Shown here one piece after another: positions 11,271 to 24,700 of a DNA stretch of 64,000 nt (positions are counted from its first letter, which is position 1; each line of letters starts with the position of its first letter). A program made the position numbers and the translations under genes. This stretch comes from Lepidonotus clava (Eukaryota > Annelida > Polychaeta > Phyllodocida > Polynoidae). Under the pieces are notes generated by a model. It was not told the origin of the DNA. It made no database searches and saw only the letters and a list, made by a program, of their open reading frames with translations. Location of the stretch: positions 27,469,075 to 27,533,074 of the forward strand of contig OW387145.1 of NCBI GenBank assembly GCA_936440205.1, read 5' to 3'.

Positions 11271-11943
11271 TTTGTGATACTACTGCCTGAGTATTTACAT
11301 GATAATAACCTAATTTTACAAAGCTTAGCCTTCAAGTAAGTTTCTTAAAGATAGGGCAGAGTGGTTTTGGTACTGTTATGCTACGAAAAATCACGCATCC
11401 TTGTGTCAATGACAACCTTCTCTGCTGAGCAAACAATTAAATGAAATTTATTGAAAAATGTGAACGATCATTAAAAAAACTTGTTGGCGACCAGATCTGT
11501 GAAAGGAAAACTTTAACTTATTTTTTGACGGCTGAATTCTTATTTACTGATGTGCGCTGTCAACAAATTTAGGTCTTTTTTTGATAAGCATTTGTTTAAA
11601 GGGAAAGGTATCAGATTTTCTACTCGTTTGCTGTCTTTTAATTCTTTTACCAACAATAATGGAAATCTTTCTATTTTTTGAATCTTATTTTCGATTATTT
11701 ACAGAGATTGGAAACTAGCAAATCTGTTTACTAAGACACCCTTCCCAGCGAATGTTTTCTTAAGGACAAGTGGTCAGATTTTCAAGAATGTAGGCTTGGT
11801 ACAGAATTAAGATATTTATTTTCAAAAATGTAAGTTTAAAATTCGTTATGGCACCTACCTACTATACTAAAGTCATGTCATTCAGGGGGTGCGTGATTAA
11901 TTTTTCAGTTATGTATTTTATAAAGCATACTCGTTAGAGACAA

Positions 11944-11949
11944 TTTATT
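11944..11949 (-). terminator. Candidate poly(A) signal of the SDR gene
   Basis: AATAAA on the minus strand (TTTATT on plus), about 220 bp beyond the stop codon at 12169. Confidence 0.35.
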
Positions 11950-12168
11950 TCGAGCTATATGTAGAGAGTAAGGCGATTCACACCTGAACCACGGTGCTCT
12001 ATCCTTGAATGAGAGTTTTTATCTACATTAATATTATTATAAGGTTGATATGTAAAATATCTAGAAGGAAACAAGCTCTTTCCAGGACGACAAAATACTG
12101 GTCATAAATGTTATACCCTAGCGGAAATATGAGTTTATAATTATATGAATTATGATATGTTCAGTGAT

Positions 12169-13671
12169 TTACACGCTCATTGGTCCAGCAGCTATCTGGA
12201 AACCATTCTCGTCAACATATTTGTCAGTCCTAGTGATCACTCCATGTTTGATTAGGGAATGCACCATGTCTACCAGACTTTCTGAAACAGGTCGTGGATT
12301 CTTTATCTTCAAAATTGTTCTCATCCGACTGTTATCAAAAACGGATTTTTTTCCTAATTGGGATCTAATGGACCTCATTGATTTCTCAAGATATCCAAGG
12401 GCTTTAGCAAACATGTCAGGCAACATAGTGGTAGATATCCTGTAGCCATAGGGCCTGAAGTTGTCGCTGAGTATTCGTGCTACGTCGATCAGTGCCACTG
12501 TGTCGAAAACCAAGATATTTCGGTTACCTGAAACAAAGATTTCGATATGAGAATGGAATCGTTCGTTTAGTTGTGAGTGTTATTTGTAAACAACCGAATT
12601 ATCCTGCGCCCTCCAAGTATAAGTTTGCAGCCAATGTTTAAGTGGATTTTTCTAAAATATTGTATTGTAACTGTTTAAAAAAAAAGATATCTATTATTCA
12701 TGGTGTCTTTAAAATTAACCTTTCCTGTTAGATAAATATGTGCATTTGAAGTGAGAGTTGCATGGGATGTCACTTATTTTAATTCCAAACCAGTTGTACT
12801 CATAGTGCCATGGTGATGACAGAAAATATGGAATGGAATTTATAGAAATAGCAGATAAAAGGAAAAAGAAAGGACACTAATGAGATGCCGACCTACGATA
12901 TAAAGTGTGATACGCACCCACTGCTTCTTCTGAGGACAGAGCGTGTAGGTGGGCGAGGGCCACATCTCCCACGTCCACCACGGGGAAGAAGATCTTAGGT
13001 ACCATGTTGATTTTGTGCTCCATCAAATCTCTGATTAAATGGAAATTTGGTGAGGGGGTGCCGACCACGGCCCGTCCGATGGAGAAGCCGGGGTTCAGCA
13101 CAACCAGCTCTATCTTCTCCTCCGCTGGGAGAGTGTTGATATAGTTCCAGGCAGCCTCTTCAGCGAGGGTCATGGCTTTGCCATACAGGGTTATGTCCTT
13201 GGAGGTCGTATCTGACCAGTCGTCTTCAGAGTGGATATAGGTGATGGATTTGTTCATGCATCCATATTCAATGGCCGCCGTCGAGCTAGTCAGTATGATC
13301 CTCTGCACTGTCCCAGCCGCCCGGCTCGCCCTTAAGACATACATAACATTCTGAACACTGGTCGCCAATACACTCTCCTCATCCTGTTGCTTGGCATTTG
13401 CAAACGGGCATATGGTATGAATCACATAGGAGCAGTCCTTGGCTGCGTTCCTCCAGGAGGTCTCGTTGGTGATGGCGGCCTCGACCAGCTCTATGGGCGG
13501 GCTCTGCACGTCCTCGTTGGCCTGGAAGACGCTCTTGATCTTGCCCCAGACGTCGTGGTTGGGCACCGTGCCCCTGACCCGGAACCCGGCGCTCTGCAGC
13601 ACGTGCGCCACATTGCTGGCGATGAACCCGGAGATGTCGGTGACCAGCACCAAGTTATTGTCGGTCATCAT
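12169..13671 (-). CDS. Extended SDR / dihydroflavonol-4-reductase-like protein, 2 coding exons
   Basis: Coding exons 13671-12918 and 12527-12169 join G/GT in phase (donor GTGCGTATC, acceptor TTTGTTTCAG; intron 390 bp) to give 370 residues ending ...AAGPMSV. Family role: NAD(P)H-dependent reduction of carbonyl substrates such as methylglyoxal or flavanonols, in the cytosol. Visible: Rossmann strand LVLVTDISGFIAS (residues 7-19), ILTSST with the catalytic-serine region (about 125-131), LYGKAMTLAEEAAW with the active Tyr at 163, NPGFSIG, and VDVGDVALAHLHAL. Two key positions differ from the family: Asp12 replaces the first Gly of TGxxGxxG, and Met167 stands where the Lys of YxxxK belongs. Start: tandem ATGs at 13671 and 13668. 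TTTCCTCAG just upstream suggests a 5'UTR exon. It may be a pseudoenzyme; the reading frame itself is intact. Confidence 0.85.
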
Positions 13672-15249
13672 CTTTAAAATTGTCACTGAGGAAATTGAAA
13701 TGATATGTCCACATTACAAAAACAAATAATTTGAGTTTAGACAACAGCACCATATGTTTATGGTATAGTTAAATAGTTCATATGATACTAACACAACTCC
13801 AGATTTGGGAAATTTCCAAATGAAATGAAGAGGGATAAAAGAATACCGGTTTTTTTATATATGGATATCTATGTTATCGTTCAACCAAATTTCATTAACT
13901 TATAGTTGCACGTCACTAGCAGTCATGAGGGAATTTAGGAGAAGAACCACTTTTCTGGGCCACTGGGTACCAGCAATGGGTTATTGGTGTACACACCGGG
14001 CACCAGCTTTCATGTTTTCTTACATATTGCTTAAATATATTTGCGCATATATAATTATATATTTGATCAGCTGTGGATATATAGTTTAAACCAATGCAGT
14101 GTAGAACGATCCCCTCTGATCGAGAAGTGTTTATATGAGTAGCACCGCCTCAAGTATTCAATCAGGTTTTACAGATTATCTATATATGGACTTACCTGTA
14201 GATCTTTTAATAGGGCATCCTATCGGTCGTAGAGCAATGAGGAAGCATAATATACCTTAGACGCATAGAGATGTAGATCTAGGCTATGGAGCTGATGTGG
14301 TTGTCCATTGCATCACCCTACAATTTACCAGAAATAGACATTTAAATTCTTAATATTCTTGCTACATTAATATGCACATCTCCACTGAACAATAAATAGA
14401 TCGTGGCTGGAAGTTACACTCGAATGTGGTGTTAGCTTTGGGTCATGGTAGATATCCATGTATATATTTTCAGATTAAGTAATTGCCGCTAGACCCGCAT
14501 TCACACGTCGACATAACCATAGACTCTCTTATAACTGGACACCAGCAGCCTGGCACTGAATGTGTATGTATGCTAATAGGCCTGTGCAAGAAGCGATCGA
14601 ACTCCACACCTAAACCTGATCAATAATACATGCCCACGGCAACTGCTGCTCGATTTGATAGACATCCACGTCCTTAGAAAAGGCCAATGGAAAAGACAAG
14701 ATGAAATGATACCTCTGTGGTGGTGCTGCTACGCATTAAGGCGTGGTGATATAAAGGTGGTTCCAATCTGCTTGATCTTTAACATGCAGCTAATGCATTG
14801 TGTTGGATCGTTTGCAGAGGGTAAGCTCTTGAATATATAGTCAAATATAAGTATGACCAGTTGCTTACCTGGCCATGAACTGAGACTGTACGTAGGTAGG
14901 CCTGCCTGTTACCATAAGCCATGACCCGAGTCCTTTGATTCACCTACATTCACAGCCGTGCCCTAGAAAACCTGCCGTCCATGTCTTCCCTATATAGACT
15001 GCATGCCCTGCATGTATTTGTATAGTTGTGTTTGATTTTAAAGGTCTCTCGGAGTAGGGGGATTACGGTGCACCATGAAAGCATTAAGTGATGTAATTGG
15101 TTGGTTGCGCTAGTTGTTCTATGTATAGAACAGTATACTGTTTTAAACCAGTAAATTAGCGTTGAGCTTAACATTACCCAGGCCCACCCCCCTCCAAAAG
15201 ATTTTTTCCAAACGTCCCACCTCTCCTTCAAAAATCCAATCAAAAATCC

Positions 15250-15680
15250 ATATAAAAATTGTAAGAAATTGATGAAAAGTTCCACTTAGGGACTCTCGCC
15301 ACCCTCCCCCCCCCCCCCCCCCCCCCCCATTTTAAGAAGAAATTATTGAAATTATAACTAAAAGTTCCACTTAAGGAACCTCACCCCCCCCCCCCCCCCC
15401 CCCCAACAGGAGACCCTGGGTACGGACCTGAAATTACAACATACATGGCTGGTTGTTATTCACAATGGGTGTAGCGTGCATGCACTTGATGCATGTAATA
15501 AAGGATAAACAATAGTCGTGAACATGGACAGGCAGACTGCACGTTACTTTGCAGTGCTTGTCACACGTATGTATTCAGCATGAAAAAAAATACATATATA
15601 TTATATTATATTGGAAATATAGGCGAAAGCTCCACTTGTGAAACCTCACCAACGACAACGTCCCCCCCCCCCCCCCCCAA
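15250..15680. repeat. Three related poly(C)-tailed repeat copies
   Basis: The phrases AAAAGTTCCACTTAGGGACT, AAAAGTTCCACTTAAGGAAC and GAAAGCTCCACTTGTGAAAC each precede CTC(A/G)CC and then a run of about 15-20 C. This looks like a small duplicated family with poly(C) slippage rather than coding sequence. Confidence 0.6.
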
Positions 15681-15890
15681 CGCCCACAGCAGAACCTTTG
15701 TATGAGTCTGCAGTTTTCAGATGTTTGTCTGATTTCAGATTTCTCCATGTTATTACCTCAAATAACTTTCAATATTAATATTTTATGTCGCATCGATTTT
15801 TTTTTTTTTTATTATTATTATTTTTTTGTTCGAGACAACTTCAGAGTTTCTGTCAGGAGTTTAATATATTTCCGCATTAATCCTGACTAA

Positions 15891-15982
15891 CATCGTTTTT
15901 AAAAAGAAGATTTTTCAATCACGGGTTTGTTCATGACATCGTATTTAAAAAGAAGTTTTTTCAATCACGGGTTTGTTTATGA
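15891..15982. repeat. 46-bp tandem duplication
   Basis: CATCGT(T/A)TTTAAAAAGAAG with CAATCACGGGTTTGTT(C/T)ATGA follows twice, at 15891 and 15937, with very few differences. Confidence 0.85.
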
Positions 15983-16138
15983 CATTGTGCCTTGACTAAG
16001 ATTATTTAAGATACAGTGAAAATTTTAGGGCCGCGCCATGCTCATTAGAATTATAAGTGTCACATTAATTTTGTGATCAATACGCCCATGGCACATTAGG
16101 AATTTTGATTTAATCAAAATGAACCAAAAATGGTGCAT

Positions 16139-16792
16139 CAAGGCGGTGATCCACTACACGACGAAACAAGAGCGACAGTGGACTGATTTCAGAATCAATT
16201 TTGTAGAACCGATTTTAGAACCGACAGTTGAAATAGAAAAAAAGTCCAACCGATTTCAAAACGACAATGGACTGACAAAATTATTTAGACTTTAATATTT
16301 TTGGACCGATTGTGGACCGATTTTATTATGTCATGCATTTTCAATGTTTTTTCATCATTTTTTTAGAATCATAGAACGAAATTGTTACCACAATATATCA
16401 AAATAAATTCTCTTTCACAGGATATATTTTTTAATGCTTCTCGACAAATATTTTACTGTTTTTTAATCAAACAGAAGATTAATGATATATATATCTGGTT
16501 GTACTGAAAATTTTTATTCATGAAATATACAATATTTCTACAATTTTGATAATTTAATGAACCAATTTTTTCCACTGTTTTCCTATTAATTTGTTATCCT
16601 GGATACAAGGAAATAATCAGTTTCCAGTTTTACTTTGGATCATGGGTATCGGACCAATTCTGGACTGATGATTTTAGGACCAACCGGTTTAATTGCCAAA
16701 CCGATTCTGGAACGACAGAAAAACCGTTGTCCAGAAATCGGCTTGCTTCTGATATATTCATCGGTTTGAACAATGTCGCATCACTGCCTTCA
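16139..16792. mobile_element. Possible 650-bp MITE rich in ACCGATT words
   Basis: AAGGCGGTGATC at the left and GCATCACTGCCTT at the right (read on the minus strand AAGGCAGTGATGC) form a short imperfect terminal inverted repeat. Words such as GGACCGATT, AACCGATTT and CCGATTCTGG crowd both subterminal regions (16200-16330 and 16640-16770). No clear target duplication and no transposase. Tentative. Confidence 0.4.
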
Positions 16793-18006
16793 GAGTGAAA
16801 ATATGTGACTGTAAAATTGATAGGGAGTGCACCATTGTTGCATGCTAAATTTTTCTAACATTATCACTGAAGACGTATAATCAGATATGATCTTTATATA
16901 TCCACTATTAGCCATAAATTCAAGATCTGCTTACCCTTACAGAAAGAGAAGAGACCTAATTGTCATCATCTATCTTTAGTACCCATATTTTCCACTAGGT
17001 GGCAGCCATGAGCCAAGATCCCCTCAAAATCTGTAGCTGTCCAGCACGAGCGATACTGATATGCACATGTACATGTAATTCCATAGGCTGATAGCAAAAT
17101 AAATCTTTCATGTACAGGTGATTTTGGGCTACCTGCATTAATTACATGTATTATGCATATTCAATCTGTCGGAAGATCTTGTATACTCAGGAGATGGAAT
17201 CAATAAACAAAAATATTCAATTTGTAGAGCGGAATTCATTGTCATGTATGAAATATAGTCCAATATATTGTTCTATCTAATCATACTTACATTTAGATAA
17301 AATATATGAGTGACTTTAGAAAGATCTGGGTTGTTTAAAGTACAAATATGGAAATATAAGTGTTAGTGTTTTTATTTATATAGATTTGTCTCGTTTAAGG
17401 ATATATTAAGTGACCAGCTTACGGTTATAGTTTTTTTTATTCGGGTTATTTTTACAGGTACAAATCAAACTTGACTTCATTATATCTAAATCCAAACATT
17501 TCAAACAAAAAAAGAGAGAAAAAATACAGACACAAACTAAATTTAAATGTTTGAAATATTTGTCATGCTTTAGAAAGTGTATTTAAAGTAGCCTACAGGC
17601 CCATCAATATTTGTTGTACAGATAACTCTGAATTTAATAACCAGCTGATGTAGAATACTCTTGTAACAATTTGTACGGACGAGAGATATAGGGATTGGCA
17701 TGAAGCATGCGGCACTAATTGACTGAAATAAAACGTATGATTTTAATGATCAGGGCGATTTGTCTCCTGATCCCGCTGTACATAGATCTAGATCTACTTT
17801 GGATCAATTTAGCAAACGTATTTTCATTACTCTCCGCAATAAGCTCTGCCAAGCCATGGATTGCAATAAAGAGGGAACAGTAGTCTTTCTTTTATATGCC
17901 CGTAATATATAGTACGGTACTATGAGATAAAATAAAATGCTGCATTAGCTGGGAATTTGCCCCATCTACCATGGGGCCAGTGGGGGCGGGCGGGGGGCAC
18001 CTGCAA

Positions 18007-18180
18007 CAGGGGGGGTAGCCAGCGGCAGCCCTGAAATCAAAGCCAAAGGGGGTTCCAGATAAATCTAAGGGGGTTCCGACTTCCATTTTGGCAAGATTTC
18101 TTATATTTAACTTATATTTTGGAGAAATTAAGGGGTTTCCAGACACACAGGAACCCCCCTCAGGCCTGGCTACGCCACTG
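18007..18180. mobile_element. hAT-like MITE copy A (CAG...CTG ends, 5-bp duplication TGCAA)
   Basis: The ends are CAGGGGGGGTAGCCAG and CTGGCTACGCCACTG, inverted relative to each other. TGCAA lies immediately outside both ends. The interior (AATCAAAG.CAAAGGGGGT, AAGGGGGTTCCGAC, ATTTCTTAT) matches copy B at 18892. The CA...TG termini suggest the hAT superfamily, some groups of which make 5-bp duplications. Confidence 0.7.
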
Positions 18181-18571
18181 TGCAAGCTGAAATCTAGATC
18201 TAAATCCCAGATTTCTGCCAGATGATGTGCCACGCCCCCTCCCTTTCATGACCTAGGCCTAGAGAAATGAATTAAAACTTGGTCGGCGTTATCAGTAAAC
18301 ACATAAGCTTCTTATACATTATACTGTTAAGATACATGTCATGTTTCTGTACTGAGAATAGTCGTCAAAAGCAAAATATAAACAAAAGACTACCTGCCGT
18401 CTGGCTTGCGTGTTCTCGAGCAGACGACGGGGAACTCTCCAGTAGAGGAGGCTTGAAACCTGCAGTCACGTGACCGGGGGAAGCTGACATTGCCAGGTGG
18501 TTCTCAAGGACGTTTGTTGAGGCCGGCGGACGGGAAGGAAAGTGGTGGCAGGGAAAAACCAAGAAATAACC

Positions 18572-18700
18572 ATGGCGAAGTACACTATTGTAATGGTGCG
18601 GCACGGAGAGAGTGCGTGGAACAAGGAGAACCGATTCTGTGGCTGGTTTGACGCTGACTTGGCGCCAAGCGGTGAAGATGAAGCGAAATCGGCCGGCCAG
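18572..18700 (+). CDS. PGAM: PGAM exon 1
   Basis: Forty-three codons, [14 protein letters not shown] to EAKSAGQ, with donor CAG/GTGAGA. It carries the phosphate-accepting His11. Confidence 0.97.
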
Positions 18701-21700
18701 GTGAGAACCACTGTTCACAGTTGGGAGCTGTCACTCAACTCAAGTTCTTAACTCCTTTGATTTTGAACAGGGAGGAGGATGGCTCTGAATTCGAGGCGTT
18801 GTGGCGCTGAGCATGTGCTTAGATAGTCCAACGTTCTAAGTGCTACCAGTAACCACGCACAAGCCTATTGTAAGTGGAATAGAACATAAATCAGGGGTGT
18901 AGCCAGCCCTAAAATCAAAGACAAAGGGGGTCCCCAAAATATACTAATCATTTATTGACTCGTTGTCGTTGAGTGGGTTCCCAGCAAAATTAAGGGGGTT
19001 CCGACCTACATTTTCATAGAATTTCTTATGATTTACTTATATATTGGGGAATTATAGGGGGTTCCAGACACCCAGGACCCCCCCCCCCCCCCCCCCCCTT
19101 GGCTACGCCACTGTAAATATGATTACGGAGCGAGCGAGTTTGTAGTTTGACTTTGAGGCATATTTTATATTCCCTAATAATGAAACAAAAATTTGTAGGA
19201 AAACCACTGTTTGTCTGCTTTGTGGACTTTACAAAAGCTTTTGACTATGTAAATCGATCTGCATTACTTTATAAGTTAAGAAAACGGGGAGTGGGCGGAA
19301 ACTTTCTCCAGGTCTTACAGAGTATGTATGAGAGGTCAAAGTGCAATGTAAAAGTTAATGGTGTTTTGAGTACAGAAATTGACAGTCTATGTGGAGTTCT
19401 TCAGGGAGGTATGATCAGCCCTAAACTATTTACTGAGTATCTATATGACTTACAAATTTGCTTACAGACAAATCGTGGAATTGTGTTAAATGAAAGTGTG
19501 GTACAATATCTCCTCTATGCAGATGATTTAATTCTATGCTCAGATACTGCAGAAGGTTTACAATTACAGATTGATGGTATGTTTGAGTTCTGCAAAAAAT
19601 GGCATATGATAGTTAGTCTAGCGAAAACAAAAGTCCTTATATTCAACAAGAAAAATTGTGAGGATTTAGTTTTCAAAGTAGGTGACAGTACAGTAGACGT
19701 TGTTAAAGAATATAAGTATTTAGGCTTCATATTTAATACACACCTAAAGGACCCTTTGGGTTCTTTCCCAGATCACCTCATAACTCAGGCCCAAAGAGCC
19801 GAACATAAAGCTAGGAAACTAAGTGGTGAAGTGTTAGGCAAATTATCCCCTAAATTGTCTTTTAAAGTCTTTGACAGTCAAATTCTGCCAATATTGGAAT
19901 ATGGATCTGAGATATGTTATAAAGTTAAAGAGCATGAGAAATTGGAGAAATTCAACCTTAGATTCATTAAAAGTACTATAGGGGTGAGGCCCCAAACACC
20001 CACCGATGCAGTGCTGAGTGACTCTGGTCGTTTTCCTCTACAACTTAGAAGAAATGTTAACGTCATTAAGTATTGGCTAAGACTGGCAAACCTACAAGAA
20101 AACGATCCTGTTCGAAACGCCTTAGACACTCTTGTAAGATTACATAATTATGGGCAAAATAACTGGTGGACAGAGGTCACTAAATTATTAGCGGACTTAG
20201 ACATCTCAGAACCTGACTCACTTGTAACTGCTCCATACAATGAAAGAATCAAAGTAATTGCTATTATTAAAGAAAAGATGCATACTGAACACATGGAAAG
20301 ATGTATGGCTAGAATAACAGGAAACATTGATGGTAAACTGAGAACCTTTCGAACATTTAAAAAAGATTACTGTATGGAAAATTACTTGCTACAACTAAGG
20401 AACCTCAAGCATATGACAGCAGTTGCCCATTTTAGAATGAGCTCACATTCTTTAGCTATCGAGACAGGGAGACATGTCAAACCAAAAATAAACAAGGAGG
20501 ACAGAATATGTATCCATTGTAACACAGGATTGATAGAAGATGAAAAACATTTCCTCCTAGAGTGCCCATTATATAATCAGGAAAGAGAAACTCTTCTGTC
20601 TTCATTAATGTTAACTGTTACATCCACTACAAAGGACGACCTTTTTGTCATATTAATGGAAAACAAAGATGTGAAAGTTGTGGCAGCTCTTGCTACGTAT
20701 GTGTACACAGCCTTTAGGAAAAGAGAAATCCGTACATCACAAACCTAGACCATAAACTGTCTGATGCATAAACTAGTCATTTTCATGGTGCTACCCCATG
20801 CCAAAGTTTGTGTATTCTAAGTCTTGTATATATTTTGAAAATAGATCTGTGTTCTCAGGTGTTACCCTGCCGTCCAATTAATGCACAAAGATTTGTACAT
20901 AGTAAAGTTGTTGCCAGTTCTTGCCATGTATATGGTTTATACGGCTTATAACCATGCATTGGTAACTGATTCTGCAAATATCATCTTGTTTTTTTATTTT
21001 TGTTTCGTTTAACTGTCTTATCTGTTCATGTTTACTTGTATTGATGTATGTTTGTATATGATTGCTGTATATGTATGACACATGAGATCAGTGTATATGA
21101 CTCCCAGATGTCAATAAAACTTCTACTACTACTACTACTGATGACCAAAAATGTCTATGACTAGGCCGATGATTCTGTCTGATGAATGAGGGAGGTTGGT
21201 GTATCGCTTTGTTATGACAACCAAGTAACGGTAAGGCCCCCTAAAAAATTGTTGTGTTCAGGTAACCCTAGACCCTACCTACCCTATTTTTTTAGACGTG
21301 GAATGATGTTTCGCCTCTAGTCCTCTTATTATGAGAAAAAAATGCTGGTCCTCAGACGGTGAGGATGTTTTCCATAGTGATTGTGTACATTTTGCCGGGA
21401 ACCAGCTAAGTGTTTGGAAATTTCAAGTTTCAAAATGGTCATGAAATCATCTTTTTCGACAAGTGATGGTGTCTGTCAAAACCACCTGTGCAAATAGAAT
21501 AATACCGGTGCCCGGCAACAGTGCAAGTGAATGTGTACTAAAGGTCGGAGATAGTCTCTGGGACTTTGTGGCACTTGGCAACAGTGACATAACGTTATAT
21601 GCATTGAACTTGAACAATATGACATAAAATGCACTTAATTGATATAATTGTAGTGGTCTTAACTGTGTGGGAATGCCCCCAGTATCAATCACTTGAACTA

Positions 21701-24700
21701 GCACACCGCATGGCGACTTCCTGATCGTAGAGCCTGTCTAGGAGAAAATCAACCCCTCAAAACATCTAGTCTCCCAGATCACTTCAATAACTAGTATTTT
21801 TATATAAAGACATAACAACATTTGATGCACTTTTTGACATAGTTCTATTCATACTTAATGACAAATTCCTAAGACCATTTCGCCTCTCATGGAAGCTCTG
21901 CTCTAGGACAGACATTATGACTTGTTTGGCCCTGCCCTAACCCTAAAAAATCCAAAATCCAAAAAAATTGACCTTAAAGTGCATAGAAAACCATAAAACA
22001 GCAAGAACATGTATTTAAGATGCTAAAAATGTTTTTAGGAGATATTTGGAATATTTTCAACACTTTCTGGGTCTCGTTGGTAGAGTAGAGTTGCCAGTTT
22101 TGGCGCACTAGCGACATTAAATGCAATATTCAAAGAAAATATTTAGAAAAAAAAAATCTATTTGACGGTTTGGTATCTATGGTGAACTACTAAGTGAATT
22201 AAGGAAGCCGAACACATTAATGAAAAAAAAAATGTAATTCGTTTTTTATGGAATGAAGTATATATATGCCTGCAGCCTTGAGAATTAACCTAGCAAACCT
22301 CAAAATATATCTTTTGAGCCATGGTTTAATAACGGCCAGTAATTTGCTCAATGTTTAAGATTTTAAAATTTATCAAAATGACGATTGTATAAAATAAGGA
22401 CGGGTCTATCTATTATAGTACTAACTTGCAAGAGAGGCGAAAGTATACTTGACTTATTGTGATAAAACATTGGATGTTTCTTGCCAAGTTTTACATGTTC
22501 CTGGCGTTTGCTTCGTTGTGTGAGTTTCATTATTTTTACTTACCAGTGATAAAATTTAGTAAATATGGTCAGGAAATATATAAATACATTTTTTCCCATT
22601 GCTTGCTGCATATGTGGTATTATGATTCTTGTCTATCTGAAATATAATAGTCCATCTCCAGTTATTCAACTTTTTCTTTTAAGTGCTCACAATAATGGAC
22701 CAAAGTCTCATTTTTCAATGCGAAAAAGTACCAATAGCCATTTTCTATAGTAAACCCTATTAGCCTAGACTCTCACGCCACAATCTTGGTTATGATTTAT
22801 CGAAATGTACAGCTCAAAAAACATTTACTCTCCAAGCAGACGTGCGAAATTATTGTTCGCCACCCGCCTTATTAAGTATTTCAGTACCCGGTATTCTTCC
22901 TTGATTTAGGAAGCGATCTAAATGCTGATTTCTCAAAAGCTTTTCAGTCAAAGACTAAATTACTAAATAAATTGTCTAGAAATCCTAACTCTTCTCACTC
23001 TACCAAAACGTAAGTTCTAAATAACTAGACCCTTCAGGCCTCACCAATCCAGCGTCCTGGGTGTCCTGTCCACCCTCTAAAGCCCCGGGACACCCAGACA
23101 GGACCCTCTGGGTGTCCACTAGAATTCAATCCCCAATATTAATGCTTAGTCTATTAGACCCCCTAGATTATGTGCCGGACACCCATACGTCACAGTTTGG
23201 GTATCCTGTGGACACCCAGTGATTTTAAAATTCCGTGAGCCCTGCCCTTAAAGTTAAACAATAATTCTATAATACATCAGGTTTTCACTGTTTGAGACTA
23301 ACGCCTGCCTGTCAGCCAATGGCCTATGATTTTTGATCAGGACCCATGAAAAATATGGAAATCATTGTTGAATCGGCCCAGGTGGCCAATTCCTTTTTTG
23401 GCCATCATACATACACAGAACTAACCAAGGGGGCACGTAGCCTTGATTATTGCCCCACTGTTGAAGGGTCGAGGGCTTTGCCCGAGACCTTTGACAAGGG
23501 GCAATAATCATGGCTGAGTGCTCCCAAGGTTAGTTCTTGTTTTATTCTATACCAATAACCTTGAGAAATAACTCATTAACCCATGAAAAACATTATTCAC
23601 CAGCGGGGCAATAACACCATCAGTTATTCCACATTTGCTCACAGGGCAGGACAATGCTGAAGGTATAGGCGCTACAAAGTTGGTATGGAATAAATGCTTT
23701 TGTTAACCATCATTTACGCATTTCTGTTAAGAGCTGATTAGAGAGTATGAGGGTATGATATAATAAAGGTAGTCTAAAACACTGTTAATGTGTTATTTTT
23801 GATACATTGGTATTAATGTGTAGTTTTTGATAGTATACATTGGTATGTTTACATCTATATACAGCTATAGCAATGTTACAGGTGCAACACTGCAAATTGC
23901 TCCACTAGTAACTTCAGTGCCTGTTTTTATTCAAGTCTTTACCCCAAACCTCATACCTGGCGGTCAATAGGCAGGTGGGAGTCTCACAGCTGTGGAGTAT
24001 GGGAGCTTGGGAGCCTGATCTGGAGGTCCCAAATATACTCCGGAGACCCAGTTCTCCGGAGCAGGGGCCGGCGCGGACTGCTCCAGGCTCCCACACAGTA
24101 ATAGACATGCACAGGGTCTCCTTCACAGCCCTGGAGAGTACTGATGTTAGCCTTGACGAGTGTTTTTTGCCCAGGCCTAATAATGTTTGACCTTTACCAT
24201 AAGCACGTCTACATTAATTACAGATTCAAATATGAGACAGTAAAGTTCAGATTATTGCACAGGTTCGAGACACCAGTGGCATTTCTTTGATAAAGTCTGC
24301 TTTTATCTAATGTTAGTCGCCCGACGGTAGACTAGACATGTACAAACACTGTGGAAAGAATTTGTTTTTTTGTTGTTTTTAGAATGCTGGAGTTTTCATG
24401 AGTTATAGAGACCTCAGGCTCGGTGTGTTGGAGAGCTTCATGTTACTCAGGCCACCAATATACTCTAGCTCAAACGCCTGACCGCGCTTTTTCACAGTTT
24501 TTCTTCATTTTTCATGACAAGGACCCATGGATATGTTGTTAGAATAGTAGGTAAACAATATAATAATAAAAAAAATCATATAATCAATCATGATAGAGCG
24601 TCAAGACACTCTTGGATACCATACTGTATCTTCAGAATTCAGTCTTGAAAATATAGTCTAACATTAAATAATTTAGCACACTTATTAACAAAAATGTTAG

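Larger units (their letters stand above)
13690..17940. other. Intergenic DNA between SDR gene and PGAM
   Basis: AT-rich, without coding support. It holds three long poly(C) runs (about 15307-15328, 15386-15404, 15663-15678), each preceded by a related (A/G)AAG(T/C)TCCACTT phrase. A 46-bp tandem duplication lies at 15891-15982, and a possible 650-bp inverted-repeat element at 16139-16792. TTTTTTTTTTATTATTATTA occurs near 15800. Confidence 0.5.

Noticed and set aside
13387-13729. Two plus-strand frames of about 96 residues
   Set aside because: They are shadows of the first SDR exon.
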